A DNA stretch of 64,000 bases from Planctomycetota bacterium (GCA_022566535.1 JADFIR010000002.1:1-64000); one strand, 5' to 3'. Shown: positions 8,823 through 19,166, counted from the first letter of the stretch. The notes: generated by a model from the sequence alone, not told the origin. A program made the numbers and translations.

Positions 8823-11761
8823 TGGTTCGCCTCTGAGGGGTCATTCACGGCCAGTTGCGCCTGCCAGAGCCGGGCGATGGCTCGCTCCACGTCAACTGCC
8901 TGCTCGAGCACATGGGTCATGCCTGCGCGGCGGCGGGCAGACTCGGCCAGGAGGTCCGCCAGCGGTTCACGGAGCTCGGGCTGCTCGGCCACGGCGAGAT
9001 ACGTCATCAGTTCGAGCAGGCCGACTTGCGTCGCCACGAATCGTTGCAACGATCCCTGGGTGAGTCGGAGGCGTACGGCGTGGCGGCGCTGAAGTTCGTT
9101 CAGATCACCCGGCACGGGATCGGCGACGCGCGCCAACGCAGCGCGGTCTCGCCACGCCTTCAATAACCCTTGCGCCACTCCGTGCACAGTCCCGGCGGTA
9201 TCCGAGGCGGACCCGCGCGGCCGCATTGCAGCCTGCCGGTTCAGATAGGATTCGATCACAGCCGCCGTCTGCTGGTCGATCCGGCCAGGGCCCAAGCGCT
9301 GCAAGCTCAGGGCGTGCTCGACCAGACCCAGCCGGGCATCGATCGCCCACGATTCTGAGCGACCCCTTGGCAACAGCCGGCCGGTAAACCGGCCAATAGT
9401 CTCGGCGGTGCGCTGGGAGGCCGATACACCGGGAAACTGATCGAGCATCTGCAGGGCGACATTCGCCCCGGCAGTAAACCGATCGACGACCACTGACTGG
9501 GCCAGTTTCCGCACGTCCTCCCAAGAGCTGTGATAGACCGCGCGAACGAGTGCCTCGGCATCGTTGGGCCCGAGATCGACGTTTGCGGCATTGCGCAGAA
9601 CGCGAAGGTGCTGCAATCTTTCCTCCGTATTGCGTCCACCCTGCTCGAAGGCCACGGCCCATTCGCCATCACGGCCGATCGGCCCACCAGGACGGGTCGG
9701 GTTGACAGACGAGGCGCCGGAGCCCGCAGACGATGCACCATCCGGGCTCGCCACCTCGATCGATTCGAGCCGGTCCAGGAGTTGACGGGCCGACGCCTCC
9801 TCACGGGCAACCATCCATGACGCGGCCTCGTTGAGCCGGCAGGCGATGACCAGTTGATCCATCAACCGGTCAGGATCGCCGGCGAGCGGGCGGTGCAGCT
9901 GCGATTGAGACAACGTCAACCACCGTGCCGCCAGAACGGGATCGACAGGGAGCCCAGGCGCTTCGGCATTTGGCTCGGCCACCGCCCAAGCGGCGTGAGG
10001 CCACCGCTGACTGATGCGATCGGCGATGCGCCGGCGAAACATCCAGTCGCCGTCGCTGGGAAGCACCAGATCGTCGCTGAACCACGAAGCCGCGCCTGAT
10101 TGGGCGAGCAGACTGGTCAACACCCACAGGTCCTGAGTGCTGATGCGCTGGTCGTCTTCAAAGAATTCGCGCAGGCGGTCCTTGACGATACTGCTGGAAT
10201 CAAAGTCCGACATCGATAGCAGACGGCCGAGAACGTTTACCCCGGGACCCGGCCGGGACAGGTCGGTGGAGCTGCGAAGGACAGCCTCTATTCCGAGCAT
10301 CACCGCGGTGCTCAGGCGATCGCCACTGCCCAGCCGGGCCTGGACTGCAATCCAACATTCCCAGAAGTCGTAGATCCGCTCGTCAGACTCCATTATGTCA
10401 ATGAGCGAAGCCACCGTTCCGTCCAGCCATGCTCCGGCCGCAGAGTTGAAGTCGGCGGCTGCTTGCAGCGCGGAACGGTTCAGGGCAATGTCCAGATGCG
10501 TGCGAGCCCGGTCGATTACAGCCGGTGAGAGATTTGCGGTGGAAGTGATCTTGGCCAGAGTCCCGGCCATCCATGCGCCTCGCCAGAGGTCCATCGGGTC
10601 GGCGAGTCGCCCCGATGGAGGCATCAGTGCCATGAGCAATCGATCGGCAACGCTCGGTGAATCGGACGCTTCGTAGAGTGCTTCCAAGATCGCCCGATCG
10701 ATCGCCGCGCGCGTGTCGTCGTCGATCATCGCCCAGCCGGCTCCGACCGTCCGCATGAAATCATCCCAGGCGCGATAGACCGCCTCGGACGGGTCATCGG
10801 AGATCGCGATGCGCCGCGCAACCGTTTCGATCTCTTGGGGCAACTGCGGACATTCGTCGGCAGCACGAGCGGTTTCCGGCGACAGCGCGCGGCCGAGGAA
10901 CGTCGGCGGCTGGGGGAACCTCGCCTGTCGATGCGTCGGTAGCGCGACCGGGCGAGCATCAGCCGCCTTGGTGGGCTCAGCCGGGGTACTGATCCAGGGC
11001 GACTTCAACGGGGGCAACACTGTGGTCTCATCGGCAGGAGTGAAACGGTGCGACTGTCCCGGGAACAATAAGAATCGTCCGGCGACCATAGCCACAAGCA
11101 AGGTGAGTAACCCAAACAACAACGAGAGCTTGATCGTCGTCGAGGCGGTGTCTTGGCGTAATTGCCGCGTGAGCCCGGTGAGCCGTAGCGACTCGGCCTC
11201 CCCCAGCCGCGGGGCGACCGTAGGTAAGGCGGCAACTCGAGCGGCGCCGGAGGTGATCTCGGCTGTCCCCAGGCGCGGTCCACCAGACTTGGCGTACTCA
11301 CTCAAGCCGGCGACGACTCGCATCAAGCCCTGTACGCTCACACCGTAGGCCCCCGCCAGGGCAACCAGCTTGGACCGTGTGTTCGCGTTCCATCCTCCGC
11401 AACCCACCAGCACCGCCAAGACATGGCGGTCAAAATCGGTGAGCGTTTCGGCGGCGATCGAATGGATCACGGCGGGTGCCGGGGCAGGCGGGCTGGATCG
11501 GCTGGTTGGGCTTACTGCGGCAAGTCTCCCCGCGCGCTCGATTGACGCCCCAAGCGTGCCTGCGGCTTGGCGCAGGCGCCGGCGAACCTGCTGGGCCTCT
11601 CGGCTTCGACCGCCGGGATGATGATCGACTTGACGCAGGCGTACTTCAAGGGCGGCGGACACCGAAGACGCGTCACACCTCTGCGACCGCAGACCCAACA
11701 GCCTCAGTGGGTCCGACGAGCTTTCAACCCCGAGGAAGCGCTGGAACGGATCGACCCTCAC
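8819..11761 (-). CDS. Large single-TM hypothetical protein of the TolQ/ExbD/VWA operon
   Basis: 980-aa ORF; N-terminal 'DPFQRFLGVESSSDPLRLLGL' region, one TM (LSLLFGLLTLLVAMVAGRFLLF), long C-terminal domain; 4-nt overlaps at both ends. Confidence 0.75.
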   Translation of the reverse strand: MRVDPFQRFLGVESSSDPLRLLGLRSQRCDASSVSAALEVRLRQVDHHPGGRSREAQQVRRRLRQAAGTLGASIERAGRLAAVSPTSRSSPPAPAPAVIHSIAAETLTDFDRHVLAVLVGCGGWNANTRSKLVALAGAYGVSVQGLMRVVAGLSEYAKSGGPRLGTAEITSGAARVAALPTVAPRLGEAESLRLTGLTRQLRQDTASTTIKLSLLFGLLTLLVAMVAGRFLLFPGQSHRFTPADETTVLPPLKSPWISTPAEPTKAADARPVALPTHRQARFPQPPTFLGRALSPETARAADECPQLPQEIETVARRIAISDDPSEAVYRAWDDFMRTVGAGWAMIDDDTRAAIDRAILEALYEASDSPSVADRLLMALMPPSGRLADPMDLWRGAWMAGTLAKITSTANLSPAVIDRARTHLDIALNRSALQAAADFNSAAGAWLDGTVASLIDIMESDERIYDFWECWIAVQARLGSGDRLSTAVMLGIEAVLRSSTDLSRPGPGVNVLGRLLSMSDFDSSSIVKDRLREFFEDDQRISTQDLWVLTSLLAQSGAASWFSDDLVLPSDGDWMFRRRIADRISQRWPHAAWAVAEPNAEAPGLPVDPVLAARWLTLSQSQLHRPLAGDPDRLMDQLVIACRLNEAASWMVAREEASARQLLDRLESIEVASPDGASSAGSGASSVNPTRPGGPIGRDGEWAVAFEQGGRNTEERLQHLRVLRNAANVDLGPNDAEALVRAVYHSSWEDVRKLAQSVVVDRFTAGANVALQMLDQFPGVSASQRTAETIGRFTGRLLPRGRSESWAIDARLGLVEHALSLQRLGPGRIDQQTAAVIESYLNRQAAMRPRGSASDTAGTVHGVAQGLLKAWRDRAALARVADPVPGDLNELQRRHAVRLRLTQGSLQRFVATQVGLLELMTYLAVAEQPELREPLADLLAESARRRAGMTHVLEQAVDVERAIARLWQAQLAVNDPSEANQ

Positions 11762-14427
11762 GACGGTCGCTCCACAGCCGCTTGATCGGACCGCCGCGAT
11801 CCGGCCGCATCATCGGGTCGATCCTCGCCGGTGCCCGCAGGCCCGATGCGCAGGTCCAGTGCCCGGAGCCGTGACCCCCACGGCTCTGGGCCGTACGTCG
11901 GCGTGAGCTGCTTGTGTTGATCCATCACCGCGCGGGCTCGAGCAGGATCTCTATCCGCAAGCAGGGAAATCAGATGAAACTTCGCTTCGAACCATCGCTG
12001 CGTTCCCACCGCGCTACCCGCCACAAGCGTACGCCAGCATTCCAGCGCGCGATCCACTTTGCCCAGCTTCGCTGAAAGCAGCGCGGCAGCTCGCAGGAAT
12101 CCGGCTTCGGTCGGCCGGGCATTGAGCAAGGTTTCATAAAGCTCAAGCGCAGCCTGGGCGTCATCCAGATCACCGCTGCGCTGCCAGATAAGCATCAACG
12201 CATCGGCGACAGCAGCGTGGTAGGCAACCACATCCCGTCGTTGCAGCGCCTCGGACTTGTCGGCGAATTCGCCAAGGATTCGCATCCCGTGTCGGACCAC
12301 AAGATCCAGATCGGCGCGATCGACATACAGATCCCGCTGCCGCGCTCTGAACCGCAGCAACCCGTAGCGAAACAGACTTCGCTCGGCGAGGCGCGACCAC
12401 ACGGAAGCCTGGTCACGGGCCCAGAGCTCTTGCGCGATCGTATCCGCTGACGCAGAGTCTTCCCCAAGCAGGCGCTCCTGCACCCGGCGATAGTCCAGCT
12501 CATCGTCATACGTTGACAGATCGAACCCTCGCTTGCTTCGCAGCTCGTCGAGCGCGGCGAGGACGATTCCAGCATCGACCCGACGTTCGATGCCATCAGT
12601 CAGCGCAATCTCCAACACACGGCGACACCGCGCAACGTACTGCCCGACGGTCGGGTCGTCGATGGGATCCAGGCGTTGCGCGGCTGATCCAACGAGTGGC
12701 ACGGCGACAGCCAGGTATTCCTTGCCGTACGCCAGGCGCTGCTCGCCCGACGCCGTGCGGAAGAGTTGATAGAGGACCTGGGCGGCCCGCCGCTGGGCTA
12801 TGTCGTAGACCTCGCTGTGGGGAGGGATCGTCAACAAATCCTCGACCACTGTATGTGTTGGCTCCCTGGCCAAGCCGGCGCGCTTGAGGATGAGCTTCGG
12901 GGCATGCCGGCCGGAGGGATAGAGCGCCAGGACGCGATCGATCAGGTCCGACAGCTCCCGACTCAGCGTTTCGTTCCCGTCGGCCTGCACAACCTTGTCC
13001 AACGAAACGACGGCCATCCACAAGGCTTCGGGGGCATCATCGGGCCCAAGCCGCACCGCGGCCAACTGGAACGAATCACGGGCGGCGAGAAAGTGACTCT
13101 GAAAGTAGTGACACCACCCGATCAACCATCGACAGCTCGCGGCCGCCTCCGGGTAGCGATCAGCATCCGCCTCGGCCAGCGCCGCCTCGAACTCGTGGAT
13201 TGCCTGCTGGTAGAGGCGGACAAGTTGCTCGTCGGCTGGCGCCGGGCGGTCGTGCCCGTGAGCCATCCGGACATGGTCGTAGTGTTGGACGCCTTTGACG
13301 TACCGGATCGCGAATCCGGAATCTCCCATGGCGCCGACGCCGTAGCGCTCGGCGAGGTCCAGTACCTGTTGCAGCTCACCTCGTGCGGCGAGGGCAGTGA
13401 CGGCGAAGCGGGCAAGCTCGGCCGCCGGCCGGCTTTCGGGCTTAGCTTCCAGCGCGTGCACCGCCGCCAACCGAAGCCACGCCAGCGGCGGCGGCCTTGC
13501 AGCATTCGACTCGTCGGCGAGGATTGCCCTGGCCGAGCGATACTCGCCGTGCTCTAGATAGACAGCGATCTTCCATACGCCAACGCGCTCGCGCAGCGGA
13601 GCGTACGCTCGGTCATGCTCCAAAAGCTCGATCCATTTGATTGCGGTGGCCGATGATGAGGTAAGGGATTTGCACAAGGCCATGCCCAGAATCGAGCGCG
13701 CCACCGCTTCGGAGGAGCGGAGATCCACCGAGATCTCCTGCGGTTGCGGGCGGGAAGACTCCGCCTCCACCAACTGTGCGAACAGTTCCTCGGCCACCTT
13801 GGCATTGTCCGGCCGATGGTGTAGCCAGGACTTGTAGTACAGGGCCCAGGCGTTGAGGAAGGTGCATTGAGCGAGAAGTCGCTGCAAGCGCTGGGCTTGG
13901 TCAGCGAGCATGTCGGCGGCGCTTCCGCTGGCTCGCGCCAGTCGGCGGTCGGCCAGCTGCACTCGCTCCTCTATTTGCCCGCGCAACTGATACAACTGCG
14001 GAATGATCTCCGAAAGCGTTTCCTTGGCCTGGGCGATCTCCTCGTCACTGCTCTGGCGCAATCGATGGTCTTCTGCGATCTGCTCCGCCGCGCGATAAGC
14101 CCCTCGCAGCAGGGCGAGACGAAGCTCTTGGCCGGTGTTCGGGGCAACGGAGGAAAGCAGCCGCCGGCTACGCTGTTCCAGGTGCACACGAGCAGCGGGA
14201 TCATCGGTCGATTCCAGGAGCTGGGCGTAGATACCGACCAGCCGAAGGATCAACTCCTGCCGCTCAGGGCCCGCGAGATCATCCAACTGCTGCTCGAGAT
14301 GGACGGCCAGCAATTGCCGCAGCCCATGGCGCTGCAGGTAGGCTGCCACCTCGTCGGCACGCGCGTTACCAGACAGCAACAGTGCGGCGGACGCGATCAG
14401 CAGCAGCACCCTACTCGTCGGGGACAT
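11758..14427 (-). CDS. TPR-like helical repeat secreted protein
   Basis: Signal peptide VLLLIASAALLLSGNARADE; TPR-like periodicity (AQAALELYETLLNARPTEAGFLRAAALLSAKLGKVDRALECWRTL). Confidence 0.75.
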   Translation of the reverse strand: MSPTSRVLLLIASAALLLSGNARADEVAAYLQRHGLRQLLAVHLEQQLDDLAGPERQELILRLVGIYAQLLESTDDPAARVHLEQRSRRLLSSVAPNTGQELRLALLRGAYRAAEQIAEDHRLRQSSDEEIAQAKETLSEIIPQLYQLRGQIEERVQLADRRLARASGSAADMLADQAQRLQRLLAQCTFLNAWALYYKSWLHHRPDNAKVAEELFAQLVEAESSRPQPQEISVDLRSSEAVARSILGMALCKSLTSSSATAIKWIELLEHDRAYAPLRERVGVWKIAVYLEHGEYRSARAILADESNAARPPPLAWLRLAAVHALEAKPESRPAAELARFAVTALAARGELQQVLDLAERYGVGAMGDSGFAIRYVKGVQHYDHVRMAHGHDRPAPADEQLVRLYQQAIHEFEAALAEADADRYPEAAASCRWLIGWCHYFQSHFLAARDSFQLAAVRLGPDDAPEALWMAVVSLDKVVQADGNETLSRELSDLIDRVLALYPSGRHAPKLILKRAGLAREPTHTVVEDLLTIPPHSEVYDIAQRRAAQVLYQLFRTASGEQRLAYGKEYLAVAVPLVGSAAQRLDPIDDPTVGQYVARCRRVLEIALTDGIERRVDAGIVLAALDELRSKRGFDLSTYDDELDYRRVQERLLGEDSASADTIAQELWARDQASVWSRLAERSLFRYGLLRFRARQRDLYVDRADLDLVVRHGMRILGEFADKSEALQRRDVVAYHAAVADALMLIWQRSGDLDDAQAALELYETLLNARPTEAGFLRAAALLSAKLGKVDRALECWRTLVAGSAVGTQRWFEAKFHLISLLADRDPARARAVMDQHKQLTPTYGPEPWGSRLRALDLRIGPAGTGEDRPDDAAGSRRSDQAAVERPS

Positions 14428-14833
14428 ACGTCACCTGCTCAAATCCCGCATCCCGCGCCGCCTGAATCGCAGCGGCTGCGAAGCCGACCGGCACACCGTC
14501 GGATACCTTGACGAACAGACCGGCCGGCATATACAAGTGGTGAAGCGCGGCCAGCAGCTCACGCTTGCTCCTGAAGATCTCAGTTCCCAGGCGGTAGGCG
14601 GGAGTTCCGTCCACTAAGAGCACCTCAACGATCTGTGGCTGAAAGTCGGCGGCAGGTCCCGCGGCGCTGTCCGCACGGGTCTGAAGCGATGGGCTCAGTC
14701 GATCCTCAGGCTGGGCCAGCACCATCGTCACCATGAAATACATCAGCAGCAGAAACGTCACATCGATCATGCTGGCGAGATTCAGGGTGATGCTCCGAGG
14801 ACGGCGTCGAGATGGCTTGCGCTGGATTCTCAT
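14411..14833 (-). CDS. ExbD/TolR biopolymer transport protein
   Basis: LNLASMIDVTFLLLMYFMVTMVL ExbD/TolR TM signature. Confidence 0.85.
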   Translation of the reverse strand: MRIQRKPSRRRPRSITLNLASMIDVTFLLLMYFMVTMVLAQPEDRLSPSLQTRADSAAGPAADFQPQIVEVLLVDGTPAYRLGTEIFRSKRELLAALHHLYMPAGLFVKVSDGVPVGFAAAAIQAARDAGFEQVTYVPDE

Positions 14834-14847
14834 CGCGGCGGCGCCTA

Positions 14848-15273
14848 TCAGGGGACTTGCGTGGCCAACCTGGCCGAGCCGACGCCCAACGATCTGAGCA
14901 TGGTCACGACCTGGTTCAATCGGGCGGAGTCGGCGTCGCGATCTGCGCGAATCAGCATCTTGAGTTGCCGCGGCGGGCGATCCGGTGAGCGCCGGATCTC
15001 CTGGTGAACAATCTCCTCCAGCCTGCGCAGATCAACGGTTCGATCGGAGACAATGATCGCACCCTCGCGGGTGATGTTGATGATGAGACCGGCTTCATCC
15101 GGAGCTTCGTACTGCTCACCTTTCTCGATAGGAAGATCAATCTCCGCGCGGGTCAGCCGAGCGAACCGCGCGGTCGTCATAAAGAAGATGATCAGCAGGA
15201 ACACCACGTCGATCATCGGCGTGATCTCCACGGAAACGCTGCGACTGCGATACTTCGGTGAGCTGAACTTCAC
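14848..15273 (-). CDS. ExbD/TolR biopolymer transport protein
   Basis: VEITPMIDVVFLLIIFFMTTARF ExbD/TolR signature; 4-nt overlap with TolQ gene. Confidence 0.9.
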   Translation of the reverse strand: MKFSSPKYRSRSVSVEITPMIDVVFLLIIFFMTTARFARLTRAEIDLPIEKGEQYEAPDEAGLIINITREGAIIVSDRTVDLRRLEEIVHQEIRRSPDRPPRQLKMLIRADRDADSARLNQVVTMLRSLGVGSARLATQVP

Positions 15274-16073
15274 GATGACACTCCACCGCCGGCGCCCGCC
15301 GCAGCACCTCGACTCGAAGTCGGCGACGCCGGCTGCGCAGCCGAGGCAACAGGTTTCGGCCGCGCCGCGGGACCTGCCGGCCGGGATACACCCGTTGATT
15401 CCAGGTGAAGGACCAGTCGCTCAATCTCCAGCGCTGCTTCGGAGGCAAATGCGTCGATGCGGTTACCGAAATACCGGTACAGCGCGATGCAGGGAATGGC
15501 CAGGATCAACCCCATCAGCGTCGTTACCAGGGCCAGACTGATGTTGCTGGCAAGCTGTTCATGGTTCGGCGTGGCGGTTCGGGACAGCGTCTCGAAAGCG
15601 CCCACCATGCCCAGCACGGTCCCCAACAGGCCCAGCAGCGGCGCGATCGAACCAATCACACCCAGGGCGTCCGTCGAGCGGTAGAGTCTTGCGGTCTGGT
15701 CCTCCCCGGCCTCTTCGATGGCGTTCTTGATCTCGAAAGCCCCGAACGCGGACTTTTGATATCGCGTGATCCCGGCTGCCAAGATGCGGGTGAGATACGA
15801 GTCATTGTCCGGATTTAAGCAGTACTCCAAAGCCGCGTTCACCCGGCCCTGCGCGAGCACCTCGTCGAGATGCTCCAGTTGCGCTGCCGGGATCAGCGCG
15901 CCTCGCCTGATCTGCACCAGGTGCATGATGATGAGCGCCAACGCCAACACACTCAACCCAAGGATGACATATCCCACCGCCCCCCCGCTTTGAATGGTGT
16001 CCCACCAGGTGGCGCCGGGCCCATCGGCGTCCGCCTGGGCCAAGACGATGGTGATCGCGCGCGTAGCAGTCAT
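15270..16073 (-). CDS. MotA/TolQ/ExbB proton channel family protein
   Basis: GVIGSIAPLLGLLGTVLGMVGAFETLS...LASNISLALVTTLMGLILAIPCIALYRYF. Confidence 0.92.
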   Translation of the reverse strand: MTATRAITIVLAQADADGPGATWWDTIQSGGAVGYVILGLSVLALALIIMHLVQIRRGALIPAAQLEHLDEVLAQGRVNAALEYCLNPDNDSYLTRILAAGITRYQKSAFGAFEIKNAIEEAGEDQTARLYRSTDALGVIGSIAPLLGLLGTVLGMVGAFETLSRTATPNHEQLASNISLALVTTLMGLILAIPCIALYRYFGNRIDAFASEAALEIERLVLHLESTGVSRPAGPAARPKPVASAAQPASPTSSRGAAAGAGGGVSS

Positions 16074-17218
16074 TCGGATTCCTCACGTTGCCCCAAGCCG
16101 GCTTCGGGTTGCAGCGAATTGATTCGCAGTTCCCCGACCGCGTGCACCGGATGATTGGGAAAGCTTCGTTGAAGTTCCACAGCGAGACCGGCCGCAGCGT
16201 CGGCGTCACCGGACTGCCGCAGGGCGTCCGTCACATAGGCGAGCGCAAGTCCCGCAAGATAGGGCTGGCTACGGCCGAAGCGCGCGGGCAGGTGGATCAG
16301 GCTCACCATGCCTTGTTGGCGCCGCCCGATGCCGCTGTCGCGAAGCAGCGACAGGCCGATGTGAAACCGGCCCCAGGCTTCGGCCCACGCCGGCAGCGTT
16401 GGGATCGCACGCAACAGACGTTGCCGGGCGGTCTGGCGGTTGCCTGGGGCGACGGCACCGCATTCAACCAGCAATTGGAGCAATTCGACGCCCTGATGGT
16501 CCGGCAGGTCAAGCTGCCCCGTCCTGGGGGACGCTCGACCAAGCGCCTGCATTACGGTCAGGCGATACAGCCCGGCAAGTGCTGCGACCACCTCATCGCC
16601 CCGGGCGTCGTATCCGGCCAGCCCATTCTCCAGCGACTCCAGCAGCGGCATCGGCAGCCACGCGGGGGCCAGCTGGGGGCACAACGACGTCGGCACATCG
16701 ATCACTACCGGCAGCACCGCATAGCTGACCGTGGTTACCTTCGCCCGCCGAAGCCGACCGACCTCCAAGGCGGGGATGACCGCCCGGGCATGGTCGGCAC
16801 GGGCTAATCGGCATCGCAGCAGACCCTCGGCCACGACGAGGGCTGTCTCATGCGTGTGCCCCCGGTACCGCTCAAACAGCCGCTCGAGCAGCGGCTCCGC
16901 GAGGGCCGTGTCGTTGCGCTCAACACGGCTGCGGGCACGCCACAGATCAACCGCCACCACCATCCGTGATTCAAGCGTCGGCTCGTGGATCTCACTGACA
17001 ACTCGGCGAACCCGGTCCCAGGGAATGACGCGCACATCGCCGAGCCCGCTACGGATGGTGACGCCCGCATCATCGATGATCGTGATGTTCCCCTCCAGCG
17101 CCGGCTCGGTCCCCCGCCGCTCGACCACGTCGCCCAGCGCTGCCTGGGCCATGAGCCCGACGAAACAAACTAGAGCTCGAACAAGAGACGTCATCGCATT
17201 ACCACTGCTCGGATTCAA
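16070..17218 (-). CDS. Hypothetical secreted protein of the TolQ/ExbD/VWA operon
   Basis: Signal peptide MTSLVRALVCFVGLMAQAALGD; overlaps both neighbours (start possibly 17194). Confidence 0.7.
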   Translation of the reverse strand: MNPSSGNAMTSLVRALVCFVGLMAQAALGDVVERRGTEPALEGNITIIDDAGVTIRSGLGDVRVIPWDRVRRVVSEIHEPTLESRMVVAVDLWRARSRVERNDTALAEPLLERLFERYRGHTHETALVVAEGLLRCRLARADHARAVIPALEVGRLRRAKVTTVSYAVLPVVIDVPTSLCPQLAPAWLPMPLLESLENGLAGYDARGDEVVAALAGLYRLTVMQALGRASPRTGQLDLPDHQGVELLQLLVECGAVAPGNRQTARQRLLRAIPTLPAWAEAWGRFHIGLSLLRDSGIGRRQQGMVSLIHLPARFGRSQPYLAGLALAYVTDALRQSGDADAAAGLAVELQRSFPNHPVHAVGELRINSLQPEAGLGQREESE

Positions 17219-18251
17219 CGAACCGATAGACGCCGCCGGACCGTCTGGCGATGTCCTTGAGCTGGTCCTGGCTGGCCGGGTCGCCGAAGGCGATGGTGTT
17301 TATCGCGACGCGCTTGCCACGGCTGTTGAGTGCCGAAACCATTCCAGCCGTGCCTTGGGGAATCTCGCCGTCGGTCAGAAAGAAGATGACGTCCGGGCGA
17401 TGTGCCAGCGAGAAGACCTGGAGGAAAGCCGGCTCGGGTCTCGTCCCCCCACCTGGATCAACGCGGTTGAGCCAGCGTATGAGGCTGCTGATCGTGGTCA
17501 CGCGGGCGCGGGTCCAATCGCGCTGGATCGGCGGGGCGGCGATGTTCGACGAGAACAGCACGATATAAAAGGATGCATAGTCGGGAAGGGTTTCGATCGA
17601 CCGAGCAAGCTCGCGCATGGCGATGTCGATCTTGCGGTCATGGCCCATTGACCCGGAGACATCCACGATGTAGGCAAAGCGCGTCCCCCGCGAGCTGACG
17701 CCGAAGAACGTGGTTCCCGCTGCGCCGCCTCCTAACGCCTCCACGCCCCCCTCCCCGGCGCCCGACCCGCCAAGCGTTGGGATGGACCCGGCGGCTGAGA
17801 TCTCCAGGCTGGCCATGGGGGCGTCGATATCCAGCTCGCTTATGGGGTTGTCATCCGGCAGGTCGTCGAACGATGAAATGATCTGCGGCGTCAAATCCTC
17901 GAACGCGAAGTCCGCAAGCTGCGTCAACTCCTGCTCGGTAAGAACGGCAAACTCAATACTGACCGGCTGCACACCCGGCCCCGGGGGCACCGCACGACGA
18001 ATGAAGTTCAGATACAGCATCAGCCCAAGATGGACCAGTATTGAGACCGAGACACCCATGATCAACAGATGGCGCCGGCGACGCCGCCCCAGCAGCTCAC
18101 GCTGCTCCTCCAGCCGTCGAACGCTCTGCTGCAACTCGGCGATGGTGGCGCGAAGGTGGCCAGGCTGCTGCGATTCGTGACGTGGCTCGTTCACCGATTC
18201 TCCATACGAAGGAAGGTTCGGCCGGTTTCGTCCGGCACCGGTCACGCACAT
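17199..18251 (-). CDS. Membrane-anchored von Willebrand factor A domain protein with TonB-like N-terminus
   Basis: TM LLIMGVSVSILVHLGLMLYLNFI; MIDAS FAYIVDVSGSMGHDRKID; VIFFLTDGEIPQ. ORF extends to 18545 but overlaps pyrH; start at 18251 (ATG) or 18194 (GTG) likely. Confidence 0.85.
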   Translation of the reverse strand: MCVTGAGRNRPNLPSYGESVNEPRHESQQPGHLRATIAELQQSVRRLEEQRELLGRRRRRHLLIMGVSVSILVHLGLMLYLNFIRRAVPPGPGVQPVSIEFAVLTEQELTQLADFAFEDLTPQIISSFDDLPDDNPISELDIDAPMASLEISAAGSIPTLGGSGAGEGGVEALGGGAAGTTFFGVSSRGTRFAYIVDVSGSMGHDRKIDIAMRELARSIETLPDYASFYIVLFSSNIAAPPIQRDWTRARVTTISSLIRWLNRVDPGGGTRPEPAFLQVFSLAHRPDVIFFLTDGEIPQGTAGMVSALNSRGKRVAINTIAFGDPASQDQLKDIARRSGGVYRFVESEQW

Positions 18252-18351
18252 AATAGGAGGGTTGAAATGATCGTCGGCGAGACGGCCCAGCTTGACCCGG
18301 CTGGTGATAGCCTGTCCAATTCGGCGGATATGCTTACGCGGGATCATGATC

Positions 18352-19110
18352 ATGCCTGATGAGGCCACGCCCCGATACCGGCGTGTTATTCTGAAAATCA
18401 GCGGTGAGAGCTTCGCCAAGCCGGGCGACTTCGGGATCGACCCCGAGGAGCTGAGCCTGATGGCCCAGGAGATCGCCGACGCGGCGAAGCTCGGCACCCA
18501 GATCGCCGTGGTGGTCGGAGGAGGCAATATGATCCGCGGATCCATGCTGACTGAGCACGGTCAGATCGACCAGTCCACCGCCGATTACATGGGCATGCTG
18601 GCCACGGTCATCAACAGTGTGGCGCTGCGAGAGGCCTTGACCGGCGCGGGTCAGAGTTGCCGGTTGATGTCGGCGATCGACATTCCAGCCGTCGGCGAGA
18701 CGTTCATTCGGGCTCGGGCTCTGCGCCATTTCGAGAAGGGTCGAACGCTCATCCTGGCGGCGGGAACGGGAAATCCTTTCTTCACGACCGACACCTGCGC
18801 CGCCCTGCGCGGAGCTGAGCTGAACGCCGACGTCCTGCTCAAGGCGACCAAGGTTGATGGTGTGTATACGTCTGATCCGAAGAAGGACCCCCACGCGACG
18901 CGCTATGCGAAGCTGAGCTTCACAGAGGCGATCGAGAAGCAGCTGGGGGTGATGGATCTCACCGCCCTGACGATGTGTATGGAGCACAACTTGCCGGTGA
19001 TCGTGTTCGACTTCAAGACTGCCGGGAACGTCCGCCGGGCCATGGCCGGCGAGCACATCGGTACGCTCATTGCCGGTAAGCGGGACCTCGGTGTTGCGTC
19101 GCAAGGCTGA
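18352..19110 (+). CDS. pyrH: UMP kinase
   Basis: RRVILKISGESFAKPGDFGID...VVVGGGNMIRG...ATKVDGVYTSDPKKDPHATRY; adjacent to frr. Confidence 0.95.
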   Translation: MPDEATPRYRRVILKISGESFAKPGDFGIDPEELSLMAQEIADAAKLGTQIAVVVGGGNMIRGSMLTEHGQIDQSTADYMGMLATVINSVALREALTGAGQSCRLMSAIDIPAVGETFIRARALRHFEKGRTLILAAGTGNPFFTTDTCAALRGAELNADVLLKATKVDGVYTSDPKKDPHATRYAKLSFTEAIEKQLGVMDLTALTMCMEHNLPVIVFDFKTAGNVRRAMAGEHIGTLIAGKRDLGVASQG

Positions 19111-19166
19111 TCCGCGAGTATCATGCCCACCAATGCCCCCGACAGGCCCCAGGAACGAGGCACGCG

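Noticed and set aside
18251-18545. N-terminal extension of the VWA ORF
   Set aside because: Would overlap pyrH on the opposite strand; sequence is antisense pyrH (ISWAIRLSSSGSIPKSPGLAKLSPLIFRITRRYRG).
18334-19104. 256-aa minus-strand ORF over pyrH
   Set aside because: Antisense to a clear UMP kinase.
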